Assembly: GCF_014635025.1 (NCBI RefSeq)
Contig: NZ_BMCE01000003.1
Span: forward strand, 62,001-126,000
Origin: Fictibacillus barbaricus
GTDB lineage: Bacteria; Bacillota; Bacilli; Bacillales; Fictibacillaceae
DNA length: 64,000 bases
Direction of reading: 5' to 3'
The position numbers and the translations under genes are program-made. This document shows, piece after piece, positions 16,118 through 25,239 of this stretch (the stretch's first letter is position 1; each line of letters opens with the position of its first letter). The notes beneath the pieces are model-generated. The model ran no database searches. It had not been told where the DNA came from and was given only the letters and a program-made list of their open reading frames with translations.

Positions 16118-16864
16118 TTAACTCAGTTGGTTTCCCATTATCTTGCTCTTCTTCAACAAATGAGATTCACCGGTCTTTTCCCATGCTTCAACCTGTTGGA
16201 TTGCTTGCTCTGGCGTGAAACCTTGCCCGACCAATACGCCAGACATAACAATTTCCTGAAACAAATGAGTAGGATTAATACCTTTTTCTGTTTCTTTTAA
16301 AGCTCTTTTTACAAGTGGGTCGATATACGCTATCCATTGATCAGGTGTGGTTTGTGTCTCCGTCTCTGTTTCGGGAGAACGAGAAGAACCTGGTTGGCTG
16401 TTAAGGGTATATAAGTAGTTGTATTTTGCACTATGTTTCATTTCGTCTGTAAGAATGTTGAACAAGATATCGCGATAATACGTATTTGGAAGCCCTTGTC
16501 GGATAACCCGATACTTCTCTACAGCCGCCAGTTCACCAAAAAGGGCTTTAACAAGTCCATCTTTATAAGACTTTGGTCGCTGAACCTCTTCACCATTAAC
16601 AGGTGGCACCTCTTGGCCTGTAATGTCTTTATAAATCATTTTAAAAAGCTTATTATGCCTTCTTTCATCATCCCGGATAGTGGCAATGATTAATTTCTCT
16701 TCATTTGTTGGTGCTACTGATATTAGATATTCATAAAACAGCTGATCTTCTCTTTCATCTGCAACGGCTTCTTTAATCAGTTGTAAAGAGAGCTGCAGAG
16801 CTTGCTGCGAGCCGCCACTTTGTTGCTGCTGTTGTTGCTGTTGCTGTGGATTCATGTAACTCAT
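16118..16864 (-). CDS. ferritin-like (rubrerythrin-type) protein with polyglutamine N terminus
   Basis: A 248-residue protein with a four-helix ferritin-like core. Possible metal ligands occur in KEAVADEREDQLFYEYL, IRDDERRHNKLFKMIYKDITG and FGELAAVEKYR, LTDEMKHSAKYNYL, the paired ExxH pattern of diiron or dimanganese carboxylate proteins. The N terminus carries nine consecutive glutamines (residues 6-14). The C-terminal part has a helical module (GFTPEQAIQQVEAWEK) of a kind seen in spore-coat or stress proteins. The ATG at 16864 follows GGAGGG. It probably handles peroxide or stores metal; the exact role is unknown. It lies 12 bases above the peroxiredoxin remnant. Confidence 0.78.
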   Translation of the reverse strand: MSYMNPQQQQQQQQQSGGSQQALQLSLQLIKEAVADEREDQLFYEYLISVAPTNEEKLIIATIRDDERRHNKLFKMIYKDITGQEVPPVNGEEVQRPKSYKDGLVKALFGELAAVEKYRVIRQGLPNTYYRDILFNILTDEMKHSAKYNYLYTLNSQPGSSRSPETETETQTTPDQWIAYIDPLVKRALKETEKGINPTHLFQEIVMSGVLVGQGFTPEQAIQQVEAWEKTGESHLLKKSKIMGNQLS

Positions 16865-17016
16865 TTGTTTGTTCACCCTCCAAGATAAAAAGTCAACATA
16901 GTCTATGCGAAGGCCCAAATTTTGTTGTTTGTTCAGTTGTCCCGGCACCACTTGTCCCAATGGTGAATATGATTGAAACTATAGCTTGTTTTTTTAAAAT
17001 GATAGGAGTGTTCATA

Positions 17017-17997
17017 TTGAATGAACTGTTATGGTTAACCCTTGGTGCAGCGGCTGTTCTTTTAACAGAGATACTGGGTTGGCTATATTGGCGTTATCTT
17101 GGAAAAGGTTCGTTTAAGAGTTTTATAAATAAAAATCAAAAACCTGAAGGACCATTTAAAATTATTCATAAATCTCAGACACCCACACAAAAAATAGCTT
17201 TGGTAGATGTTGAAGGGGAAATGTGGATTTATAGCAATGGTGAGGTCATGTTCAGTACAACAAAAGAAGAAGATGAGTATGCTGAGGTTATTGTTCATAT
17301 ACCGATGGCAGCTGCAAAATCGGTTAAGAACGTACTTATTATCGGAGGTGGAGGAGGTATTACTACTCGTGAAGCTCTTCGTTATGAAGAGGTGGAAAGC
17401 ATCACGTCCGTTGATATTGATGATATCATGCTGCACTATGGCAAGAATCTAGATCGGTTGGTAGAATTCAACAAAGGTTCATTGAGTCATCGTAAAGTCA
17501 GAACTGTAATAGCAGATGGAAGAAGCTATGTAGAAAATAGTTTAGAAACATGGGATGTGATCATTGTTGATCTGCCCGAACCTACATCGAAATGCCCGAG
17601 TCTTTCAAGATTGTTCACCCTGCAGTTTTATAATCAATTAAGAGATCATCTGAATCCAGGCGGCGCCATTTCTATAGGATGTTCTACCTCTAACTGGATG
17701 CCGGAGTATATGTGGAGTATTGAAACGACGCTAAAAGAAGCCGGTTTTTTTACCATTCCCTTTCATCACTTTTCAGTAAATACTGGAGTAGACTGGGGTT
17801 ATATACTAGCAACTACACTGCCAGTTGAAGCAGGAGATATTGAGCTTAAGATAGCTTCAGATTTTTTAACCGAAGAGAGGCTTCAGGACATTTTGCATCT
17901 GCCCTATTATCTCATGAACTGGGAGGATGAAGGAAAGGTACAGACTGACGAAAATAAAGTATTGTTGGAAATTGTAAAGGAAGCTTATGGATATTAA
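17017..17997 (+). CDS. membrane-anchored spermidine-synthase-like protein
   Basis: A 326-residue protein with one N-terminal membrane helix (about 2-27) followed by a spermine/spermidine synthase fold. The nucleotide-binding segment VKNVLIIGGGGGITTREALRYEEVESITSVDID (about 107-139) includes the GGGGG motif and acidic SAM/dcSAM ligand, and DVIIVDLPEPTSKCPSLSRLFTLQFY contains the synthase D-loop and gatekeeping region. Membrane-tethered relatives often act on unknown acceptors. TTG at 17017 has AGGAG 8 bases upstream; the frame extends upstream to 16846 but would overlap the divergent ferritin-like gene. Confidence 0.75.
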   Translation: MNELLWLTLGAAAVLLTEILGWLYWRYLGKGSFKSFINKNQKPEGPFKIIHKSQTPTQKIALVDVEGEMWIYSNGEVMFSTTKEEDEYAEVIVHIPMAAAKSVKNVLIIGGGGGITTREALRYEEVESITSVDIDDIMLHYGKNLDRLVEFNKGSLSHRKVRTVIADGRSYVENSLETWDVIIVDLPEPTSKCPSLSRLFTLQFYNQLRDHLNPGGAISIGCSTSNWMPEYMWSIETTLKEAGFFTIPFHHFSVNTGVDWGYILATTLPVEAGDIELKIASDFLTEERLQDILHLPYYLMNWEDEGKVQTDENKVLLEIVKEAYGY

Positions 17998-18091
17998 GAA
18001 AATAAGTGCTGCATTTGCTTTAAAGAAGCAGGTGCTATTTTTATAAAAGAAATTGTGCATCTTAGTAGCAGTACATAGCAACAAAGTAGTG

Positions 18092-18210
18092 TTCAAGATG
18101 TGTTTTTAAGTCTTCAAGAAGTTTTGTGCGCCTTCAAAATGATTTATAGGTCTCCAAATAAAATTATAAGTCTTCAAATTTTTTTATAAGTCCTCGATAA
18201 TTCTATGAAC
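18092..18210. repeat. 20-21-bp degenerate tandem array B (6 units)
   Basis: Units begin at 18092, 18113, 18133, 18153, 18173 and 18193. The consensus is TTCAAAnnnnTTTATAAGTC. Spacing is 21 then 20 bp. It lies between convergent genes, before the symporter terminator. Since 20 is not a multiple of three, a coding explanation is unlikely. Confidence 0.8.
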
Positions 18211-18227
18211 AAAACCATCATGCAGCA

Positions 18228-18263
18228 AAAAAGAGGATGACCTTCAAAAAGTCATCCTCTTTT
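18228..18263 (-). terminator. terminator of the symporter operon
   Basis: A 12-bp stem AAAAGAGGATGAC / GTCATCCTCTTTT followed on the minus strand by T-rich sequence. Confidence 0.88.
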
Positions 18264-18266
18264 CAA

Positions 18267-19769
18267 TTATGCACCCTTACGCAAGGTATCGACTTGTTCT
18301 GAATTTGCACCAAACAGGTAATCTTTTACGGCATTTGTAGAAGTCTTTGCTTTTTTCACAAATAGCGGGTTCAATACCGCAATCGTTGCAAAGTTAGCCA
18401 TCAGTCCCCAGAAACCTTCATAGATGCCTAGTGATGTTCCTGTTGAGTAAACGGTAAAAGTCACAGCTAGTCCAACGAGCAAGCCGATGATTGTCGCTTC
18501 TCTTGACTGATTTCTCCAGAACAAGCTGATAACTATTGCCGGGAAGATCTGTACCATTCCTGATACACCGAGCAGCTGAAGGGAAACGAGTGCCTGCGGA
18601 AAAACAAGTCCGAAAAGTAAAGCTAGTCCAATTACAACAAACACCATACCTCGTGTAATCATCGTCAGCTTAGCGCCTTTAACTTTCGGGTTGATCAGGT
18701 CACGGTAAATGTTGTTCGCAAACAGGTTAGAAGCACCGATTGCCATAATGGAGCATGGGATTAATGATGCTAGCGCGATTGTTGAATAAGCCAATCCTTG
18801 AGCAACGCCTCCGTATGATGTTTGAATAAGCGAGAGCAGAGCAAAGCGCGGATCTGTTCCATCAGGCAATACCAAAAAGGCGATGAACCCTAGAAAGACA
18901 ACTAGGATTAATACGATGTTGTACAGCGGCAGATAAAGTGCGTTTTTTCGAATAGCGTCTGCACTTTTTGCGGTGAAAACCCCCGTTGCCGCGTGGGCCC
19001 ACATAAATAAAGCAAGTGCTGAAACAAAGGATGCAGTGATAAACCAAGGAACCCCTTTAGGTCCTGCTTCCGGGATAGTTAGAAGCTGTGGAGCTTCTGT
19101 TACGATTTTATCAACCATCGGATTCCAGCCGCCAAAATGCATGATCGGCAGGGACGCAACCATAAAAAGCATGATCGCCCAAACCAGTACATCCTTAATG
19201 ATGGCAGTATACGTTGGTCCTTTAATTCCACTGAAGAATGTATATAGAGCAACAAGCAAGAAAGAAGTGATAACAACCACTTTTACATTAATAAAGCCGG
19301 TTCCCGCAACCTGCAGTGTGTCTTGAATACCGCTTAGCTGCAGGCAGATATATGGAATAAGCATGAGTACGCCTACAATGGCGATAAGAGAAGAAAGCAG
19401 TTTCGAATCAAAACGCTCACGGGCATAGTCTGCTAGAGTCGTTAGTTTATGCTGATTCGCAACTTTCCATAGTTTCGGAAGGAAAAAGTAAGAGATAAAG
19501 TAAGCCAGAACGGAATAGGGAATCGCGAAGAATGCGAGACTTCCCGCCGTATACGCTGTACTCGTAAGGCCGAGAAATGTATAAGCCGTGTAAAGATCAG
19601 CGCCGACTAAGAACCAGACGAGCAGGCCGCCAAAGCGTCTCCCACCGACTGACCATTCCTCAACAGAACTGCGGGTAGCTTTGTCTCTGCCTGCAAGAAA
19701 TCCGATGAGTACGACCGTTAAGATAATAAAGATTGTGATAGATAGTGCTGTAAGATTACCCTGCTGCAT
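18267..19769 (-). CDS. sodium:solute symporter (SSS family)
   Basis: A 500-residue permease with about 13 membrane helices. The N terminus has WSVGGRRFGGLLVWFLVGADLYTAYTFLG, the conserved sodium-site helix region, and the middle has FMWAHAATGVF. It resembles the YodF/PanF branch of the family. The substrate is unknown. It is directly adjacent to a DUF3311 gene, as is a paralogue at 33821, which argues that DUF3311 is a small partner subunit. Sequence identity to that paralogue is visible at WTVGGRGFG and TFLG. Confidence 0.87.
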   Translation of the reverse strand: MQQGNLTALSITIFIILTVVLIGFLAGRDKATRSSVEEWSVGGRRFGGLLVWFLVGADLYTAYTFLGLTSTAYTAGSLAFFAIPYSVLAYFISYFFLPKLWKVANQHKLTTLADYARERFDSKLLSSLIAIVGVLMLIPYICLQLSGIQDTLQVAGTGFINVKVVVITSFLLVALYTFFSGIKGPTYTAIIKDVLVWAIMLFMVASLPIMHFGGWNPMVDKIVTEAPQLLTIPEAGPKGVPWFITASFVSALALFMWAHAATGVFTAKSADAIRKNALYLPLYNIVLILVVFLGFIAFLVLPDGTDPRFALLSLIQTSYGGVAQGLAYSTIALASLIPCSIMAIGASNLFANNIYRDLINPKVKGAKLTMITRGMVFVVIGLALLFGLVFPQALVSLQLLGVSGMVQIFPAIVISLFWRNQSREATIIGLLVGLAVTFTVYSTGTSLGIYEGFWGLMANFATIAVLNPLFVKKAKTSTNAVKDYLFGANSEQVDTLRKGA

Positions 19770-19970
19770 TTAATCCAAGCCTCCCTGAGATTTCTGTAGT
19801 TGATAGATGCCAAAGGTGCAAAAAGGAGTGAGAACAATCCACAAAAACAGCCAAAACTGAAGAAACGGAAGTCCTAGAATAATAGGGTCGATCCGGTTTA
19901 CAAACGGCAATACGACCAGTTGTGCCAAAAACGGAAGAATGATCAATAAGATCATCAGTAATTTCTTCAT
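19770..19970 (-). CDS. DUF3311 small membrane protein
   Basis: A 66-residue protein of two membrane helices (LLMILLIILPFLAQLVVLPFVN and FLQFWLFLWIVLTPFCTFGIY), with PIILGLPFL between them, the DUF3311 pattern. The stop abuts the symporter start. I use ATG at 19970 with AAGGGG upstream; the frame upstream to 20045 lacks a site. A likely accessory subunit of the symporter, by analogy with the YhdT-PanF pair; this is inference. Confidence 0.82.
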   Translation of the reverse strand: MKKLLMILLIILPFLAQLVVLPFVNRIDPIILGLPFLQFWLFLWIVLTPFCTFGIYQLQKSQGGLD

Positions 19971-20130
19971 GATGCTACGCCCCTTCATCGATGATATGAG
20001 AAATATAATGTTCACTATCATAACAGCTTTAAAATGGGGTAACAAGAGGAATAATATAAATTTTTAAAATATTTCATATTATTAGAAAATGAAAGGGTTT
20101 ACATGGTAAAAAGTGTGTTTAAGTAAATAA

Positions 20131-20158
20131 AAAAGCCCATTTTAAATTTAAAATGGGA
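20131..20158 (-). terminator. terminator of the two-helix hypothetical gene
   Basis: CCCATTTT and AAAATGGG form an inverted repeat, with TTTTTT on the minus-strand downstream side. Confidence 0.75.
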
Positions 20159-20200
20159 TGACATATTATTTGTTATTTACTTTTATTTGAACTCGTGTGT

Positions 20201-20626
20201 TTACCAATCTTTCTGCTGAAAATGTTTTCCCTCTACTTTTCCTGCACCATCCGGCATACCATAACCCTTCTGCTGAATGTTGTTTGCATCCTTTACAAAA
20301 TAATAATACACCCAGCCTTTTTCATTCTCGAATTCTACTAACAGATGATAAGGGTTGTATTGACGCCCGATGTTTCTAGTAATCTTCCATTTCTCACCGG
20401 GATATTTTTGCTCAAGATAGGTATTTAGCTGTTCTTTTTTGATGGATACTTGGTAATGAATCCAATGAGGGCGGATAAGGAAAAACCCAAGAATACATAT
20501 CGTAATGAAACTTGCAGTATATAAACCAATTCTTCTTTTAGATTTTGGTACAATGAGAGCAATAATAAAAAGTGCACTTATAAAAACAGCTGTCGCAGTG
20601 ATCTCAATGACTGTAATGGGATGCAC
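20201..20626 (-). CDS. hypothetical membrane-anchored protein
   Basis: A 141-residue protein with two N-terminal membrane helices (about 5-27 and 33-52) and an extracytoplasmic domain of about 85 residues rich in aromatic and charged residues (YLEQKYPGEKWKI, WVYYYFVKDANNI). I do not recognise the family. It stands alone between two terminators and below repeat array C. Confidence 0.65.
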   Translation of the reverse strand: MHPITVIEITATAVFISALFIIALIVPKSKRRIGLYTASFITICILGFFLIRPHWIHYQVSIKKEQLNTYLEQKYPGEKWKITRNIGRQYNPYHLLVEFENEKGWVYYYFVKDANNIQQKGYGMPDGAGKVEGKHFQQKDW

Positions 20627-20727
20627 CTTAATTTCCCCCTTTGATACGATTAACTAATTTTACCATACGGCCGTGTTTTACTAAATATATAATGTATTCC
20701 GCTTAAGATATACATAACAGAATTAAG

Positions 20728-20832
20728 CACGGAAAAAACGCATGGAATCACGGAAAAAACAGATGTAATCACGGAAAATTACAGATTGATCACGGAAAAA
20801 CAGTTAATAATCACGGGAAAAATAAAATGTGT
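20728..20832. repeat. 21-bp degenerate tandem array C (5 units)
   Basis: Units start at 20728, 20749, 20770, 20791 and 20812, exactly 21 bp apart. CACGGAAAAA is conserved, followed by eleven variable bases. It lies between a terminator and the upstream region of the two-helix gene. Confidence 0.88.
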
Positions 20833-20864
20833 CCTCCTGAAATGAACCGTGCCCCTGATAAATA

Positions 20865-20892
20865 AAAAAGCTGACCTATCAAGGTCAGCTTT
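20865..20892 (-). terminator. terminator of the 147-residue membrane protein gene
   Basis: AAAGCTGACCT / AGGTCAGCTTT stem, loop of three bases, and T-run on the minus strand. Confidence 0.88.
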
Positions 20893-20900
20893 CTCACTTT

Positions 20901-21344
20901 TCACCACCACAAAAAGGGCTTTACAACCATAAACCATAGCATGATCATCAACAATACTATATAAATCCATACGTTTCTCATTAACTTATCTGCTAACATC
21001 TCTTTGTCGTGGTCATCCTCGCTAAACTTACGGAGTGTGGGTGAAAAGGCTCGCGCTAAAAATAGCAGGGAACAGAATAATATGATCAATGTCATCAAAA
21101 TCCATGGTGTATCCCATGTCCACGGCCCTGACAAAATGAGCAGCACACCTGATATCACGAGAACATGGCCAGCATGTTTGGCGAGCCAAACCACAAAACG
21201 GAATGTGCCTAAATAAGCGTGCATCTCGTCCCCTGCTGCAGTTCGCAGTTTTTTTACAAGGGGAAACAGGATAAAGAATGGCCCGATTGATGCAATAACG
21301 CTTAAAATATGGATATATACTAAAATACGATACATAAAATCCAT
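20901..21344 (-). CDS. four-helix membrane protein (DUF2269-like)
   Basis: A 147-residue protein with four hydrophobic segments. Histidines in helix 1 (YIHILSVIASIGPFF) and the WLAKHAGHVLVISGVLLI stretch resemble DUF2269/CopD-like small membrane proteins that may bind haem, but the resemblance is general. It sits 16 bases below an ASCH-domain gene on the same strand and likely shares its transcript. Confidence 0.65.
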   Translation of the reverse strand: MDFMYRILVYIHILSVIASIGPFFILFPLVKKLRTAAGDEMHAYLGTFRFVVWLAKHAGHVLVISGVLLILSGPWTWDTPWILMTLIILFCSLLFLARAFSPTLRKFSEDDHDKEMLADKLMRNVWIYIVLLMIMLWFMVVKPFLWW

Positions 21345-21360
21345 TTGAGCCTGCTAACGA

Positions 21361-21711
21361 TTAACCTTTAACTGGAGTGAACTCGTGAACCCATACTTGC
21401 ATATGAGGAAGCCATGGCATTCCAGGGTGATACGAAAGAATAGCATTTTTATACTCTTCAACCGATGCAAAACCTTCTTGTTGTGCATGCTCGTCCGTTA
21501 ACTCACCTAGTGATTGTTGATAAACATTGTTTACGACGAATTTGTGCCCTTGCAGTTCCATAACCTCACCAACATCAGCATATCTCCCGTTTCGGCGAGT
21601 GGCTGTTTTTTTGCCCTCGATAACCTTTTGAACGTCCTCTGGCATGGTAACGAGTCTTTCAATCGTACATGTTTTTGGCGGAAGTGCCTGATTATTTTCC
21701 TGGTTTGTCAT
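21361..21711 (-). CDS. ASCH-domain protein
   Basis: A 116-residue protein with the ASCH pattern: VIEGKKTATRRNGRYADVGEVMEL (about 31-54) followed by FVVNNVYQQSLGELTDEHAQQEGF. ASCH folds are PUA-like beta-barrels that bind RNA or modified nucleosides; some hydrolyse N4-acetylcytidine. The target is not known here. Divergent from recQ. Confidence 0.78.
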   Translation of the reverse strand: MTNQENNQALPPKTCTIERLVTMPEDVQKVIEGKKTATRRNGRYADVGEVMELQGHKFVVNNVYQQSLGELTDEHAQQEGFASVEEYKNAILSYHPGMPWLPHMQVWVHEFTPVKG

Positions 21712-21875
21712 TGTATAAATCTCCCTTCATTTTTTCTCCATTTCCTAATGTAACACATTTCTTAATGAAGTCTGCTCACTTTTACGAATTTAAAACGGTA
21801 AGATGTGTCTTTGCTATGTGGAGAGCGTACCTTTATAATCAAGAGATAACTCTACTTGAGGAGGCAGAAAAAGTT

Positions 21876-24026
21876 TTGACACTAGATTTAATACAAAGAG
21901 CAAAACAATTGCTGGAGCTGCATTACGGTTATTCTTCATTTCGGAATGGACAAGAACAAGCGATAGCTTCGGTTCTGTCTGGTGAAGACACCCTTTGTGT
22001 CATGCCGACAGGCGGAGGAAAGTCGATCTGCTATCAGATTCCTGCTCTTGTTTTCGAAGGAACAACCATTGTGGTCTCTCCGTTAATTTCATTAATGAAA
22101 GACCAAGTAGATACATTGCTGCAGTTAGGTATTTCCGCAGCCTTTATTAATAGTTCCCTTACAGCAGCAGAAACGAGAGAACGGATTGAAAAGGCGAAAC
22201 GCGGGGAGTACAAACTTTTATATATTGCACCTGAACGACTAGAGTCCTTTGACTTTATGGATCACTTAAAACAGATCGATATTCCGCTAGTAGCTGTCGA
22301 TGAAGCACACTGTATTTCACAGTGGGGTCATGATTTCCGTCCAAGCTATCAGCGGATTCAACGAATGATAGGGACTATGCCGAAGCGACCGGTCGTATTG
22401 GCGCTAACAGCTACAGCGACCCCTAGAGTTCGTCAGGATATTTGCTGGTCCCTTGATATTGATGAAAACAAAACGGTATTGACCGGTTTTGAGCGGGAAA
22501 ACCTTTCCTTCTCTGTTATTAAGGGACAAGACCGCTTATCCTACTTAAGGGATTTTATAAAAAAGAACGAAAAAGAAGCAGGCATCATTTATGCGGCCAC
22601 ACGCAAGACTGTCGATCAGCTTTATGAACAGCTTAAAAAGAGCGGCATAAATGTTTCGCGGTATCATGCCGGTATGAACGATCAGGAGCGAATGGAGCAG
22701 CAGGAGCAGTTCCTTCAAGATGAGTCTTCTGTCATGGTGGCAACTTCAGCGTTCGGTATGGGGATCGATAAATCGAACATCCGCTATGTGATCCATTTTC
22801 AGCTTCCGAAAAATATGGAGAGCTATTATCAGGAAGCTGGCCGTGCTGGCCGTGACGGACTACCAAGTGAATGTATTCTGCTGTATTCTTCTCAAGATGT
22901 TCAAGTGCAACGGTTCTTGATCGATCAATCCAGCGAACCGGACAGGATCTCGCAAGAACTTGAAAAACTGCAGCTTATGGTGGATTACTGCTATACAGAA
23001 AGCTGTTTACAGCAGTCGATCGTTCGTTATTTTAGTGACGAAGACCTTCCGCCATGCGGTCGCTGCGGTAATTGTACAGACTCGAGGGAAAGTATTGACG
23101 TCACGAGAGAAGCGCAAATTGTGTTGTCGTGTATCGTAAGGATGGGGCAAAAAAGATTCGGCAAGACACTGATTGCTCAAGTCCTCACAGGTTCAAGAAA
23201 CAAAAAGGTGCTAGAGCTTCAGTTTCACAAGCTCCCCACTTACGGGATGATGAAGGAAAAAAGCATCAAAGAAGTGACAGATTTCATTGAGTTCTTCATC
23301 TCACAAGAAATCATTGCCGTTGAACATGGATCATTCCCGACTCTTTACATAAATGAAAAAGGAAAAGATGTACTTTTAGGTAAAGAGATCGTCATGAGGA
23401 AAGAAGCTGTACAGACGAAGCAAGTGGCAGCAGATGATCCGTTGTTTGAAGAACTTAGAAATGTTCGAAAGCTGATCGCTGAAAAAGAAAACGTGCCGCC
23501 ATTTGTTATTTTTGCGGATACGGCACTGAAGGATATGTGTGTGAAGCTGCCTGAAACGAAAAATGAATTTTTAACTGTCACAGGTGTTGGCCAAAATAAA
23601 CTGGAGAAGTATGGTGAGAAGTTTATTGATGCGATTGTGGAGTTTTTGGTTCAGAATCCGGAACGGAAAGAAAATGCAGTTAAAGGGACAACAGTAAACG
23701 CACAAACCAAAAAAGCTTCTCCGAATTCTCATCTCGAAACGTATACGTTTTATAAAGAAGAGATGTCAGTTGAGGAAATTGCTGAACATCGGAATCTAGC
23801 TGTGAGCACAGTTGAAAGCCATCTTATTCAATGTATGCAAGAAGGGATGGACGTTCATATGGAAGATTTGATCCCGGATGAATATATCTCTGAGATTGAA
23901 AGTGCAATTCAACAAGCCGGTGGAGAAAAGCTGAAACCGATTAAAGAACTGCTGCCTGAAGAAGTAAGTTATTTTATGATTAAAGTGTACTTGCTGCAAA
24001 ATGAGAATGAGGAACGGGTGAAATGA
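21876..24026 (+). CDS. recQ: ATP-dependent DNA helicase RecQ
   Basis: A 716-residue 3'-5' helicase of the RecQ family involved in recombination and fork repair. Order: helicase domains with MPTGGGKSICYQ (Walker A), VDEAHCISQWGHDFRP (DEAH and aromatic-rich loop), LTATATPRV, SAFGMGIDKSNIR and QEAGRAGRDG; a zinc-binding RQC domain with Cys residues in CYTESCLQQ and CGRCGNC; an HRDC domain near residues 510-580; and a C-terminal helix-turn-helix module (SVEEIAEHRNLAVSTVESHL). TTG at 21876 has GAGGAGG upstream; the frame is open further upstream but non-homologous. Its stop overlaps the next gene by 4 bases. Confidence 0.93.
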   Translation: MTLDLIQRAKQLLELHYGYSSFRNGQEQAIASVLSGEDTLCVMPTGGGKSICYQIPALVFEGTTIVVSPLISLMKDQVDTLLQLGISAAFINSSLTAAETRERIEKAKRGEYKLLYIAPERLESFDFMDHLKQIDIPLVAVDEAHCISQWGHDFRPSYQRIQRMIGTMPKRPVVLALTATATPRVRQDICWSLDIDENKTVLTGFERENLSFSVIKGQDRLSYLRDFIKKNEKEAGIIYAATRKTVDQLYEQLKKSGINVSRYHAGMNDQERMEQQEQFLQDESSVMVATSAFGMGIDKSNIRYVIHFQLPKNMESYYQEAGRAGRDGLPSECILLYSSQDVQVQRFLIDQSSEPDRISQELEKLQLMVDYCYTESCLQQSIVRYFSDEDLPPCGRCGNCTDSRESIDVTREAQIVLSCIVRMGQKRFGKTLIAQVLTGSRNKKVLELQFHKLPTYGMMKEKSIKEVTDFIEFFISQEIIAVEHGSFPTLYINEKGKDVLLGKEIVMRKEAVQTKQVAADDPLFEELRNVRKLIAEKENVPPFVIFADTALKDMCVKLPETKNEFLTVTGVGQNKLEKYGEKFIDAIVEFLVQNPERKENAVKGTTVNAQTKKASPNSHLETYTFYKEEMSVEEIAEHRNLAVSTVESHLIQCMQEGMDVHMEDLIPDEYISEIESAIQQAGGEKLKPIKELLPEEVSYFMIKVYLLQNENEERVK

Positions 24027-25222
24027 TGAAAAAGAACGTTCGGTTAAAAGTAAAGCAATCTTATGTAAAGGGTTTAAAAGCAGGCTATCCGCTAATCACA
24101 GAGGATGCTGTTCAAAATATAAGCAATGTAAAAGAAGAAGGCACGATTATTGAACTTTTTGACGAAAAGAATACATTCCTTGGAAAAGGATATTACGGCA
24201 AGCAGAACAAGGGACGAGGCTGGGTGCTCACGAGGGATTCACAAGAGTTGATCGACCAGAGCTTTTTTGATAGAAGGGTGAAAAAAGCAATTGACCTTCG
24301 TGAAGCTTTTTATAACAATTATGAAACGACGGCTTTCCGTGTTTTTAACGGTGAAGGAGACGGAATCGGCGGCCTTACGATTGATCACTACAACGGATAT
24401 TATGTGCTTACTTGGTACAGTGAAGGCATCTATACGTTTAAGGAGGAAGTTGTTGCGTCTCTTAAAAGTCTTGTGAAAGTAAAGGGAATCTACGAAAAAA
24501 AACGGTTTGCAGTTAAAGGAAAGTACATTGAAGATGATGATTTCGTTGAAGGGGAACGTGCGCCAAGCCCTTTGATAGTTAGAGAAAATAACATTCATTT
24601 TGCTGTTTACTTAAATGAGGGCGCGATGGTAGGTGTTTTCCTCGACCAGCGTGATGTGCGTCGGACGATTCGTGACCAATACGCAAAAGGGAAGACGGTA
24701 TTAAATACTTTTTCCTATACCGGTGCGTTTTCTGTTGCTGCTGCACTAGGTGGTGCTACTAAAACAACCAGTGTGGATCTTGCAAACAGAAGCCGCAGCA
24801 AGACTCAAGAACAGTTCAGCGTGAACGGCCTGGATTATGCAAATCACGACATCATTGTAGAAGACGTCTTTAATTATTTTAAATACGCGGTTCGAAAGCA
24901 ATTATCGTTTGATCTTGTTATCCTGGATCCACCTAGCTTTGCACGCTCAAAGAAACATACATTTAGTGCAGGGAAGGATTATCCAGACTTATTGGCTCAA
25001 GCCATTCAGATCACTGAAGACAACGGTGTGATCGTCGCTTCATCAAACTGCAGTACGTTTGGTATGAAGAAGTTTAAAGAAATGATCGCTACAGCTTTCA
25101 ATCAAACAGGCGGTTCTTATGAAATCTTGGAAGAATTCCAGCTTCCGCAAGATTTTAAAACGAATAGAGAATTCAAAGAAGGAAACTACCTCAAAGTCGT
25201 GTTCATAGAAAAATTACGTTAA
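24023..25222 (+). CDS. class I rRNA methyltransferase, RlmI/YwbD-like
   Basis: A 399-residue protein with an N-terminal PUA domain (about 1-80), a middle EEHH-type domain (FRVFNGEGDGIGGLTIDHYNGYYV, about 107-130) and a C-terminal Rossmann methyltransferase (GVFLDQRDVR, VLNTFSYTGAFSVAAA, LDPPSFA). This is the architecture of RlmI/RlmK, which methylate cytidine or guanosine in 23S rRNA. The start overlaps recQ by 4 bases, and mqnB follows by 17 bases, so all may be one transcript. The modified base is not predicted. Confidence 0.88.
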   Translation: MMKKNVRLKVKQSYVKGLKAGYPLITEDAVQNISNVKEEGTIIELFDEKNTFLGKGYYGKQNKGRGWVLTRDSQELIDQSFFDRRVKKAIDLREAFYNNYETTAFRVFNGEGDGIGGLTIDHYNGYYVLTWYSEGIYTFKEEVVASLKSLVKVKGIYEKKRFAVKGKYIEDDDFVEGERAPSPLIVRENNIHFAVYLNEGAMVGVFLDQRDVRRTIRDQYAKGKTVLNTFSYTGAFSVAAALGGATKTTSVDLANRSRSKTQEQFSVNGLDYANHDIIVEDVFNYFKYAVRKQLSFDLVILDPPSFARSKKHTFSAGKDYPDLLAQAIQITEDNGVIVASSNCSTFGMKKFKEMIATAFNQTGGSYEILEEFQLPQDFKTNREFKEGNYLKVVFIEKLR

Positions 25223-25239
25223 TGGCGAGGGGGATCTTA

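Noticed and set aside
16819-16850. CAG/CAA-like tandem repeat
   Set aside because: It encodes the polyglutamine start of the ferritin-like protein; simple sequence, not a separate element.
18092-18210. Possible CRISPR array
   Set aside because: Units of 20-21 bp with no constant repeat/spacer alternation and no cas genes. The same holds for the other arrays.
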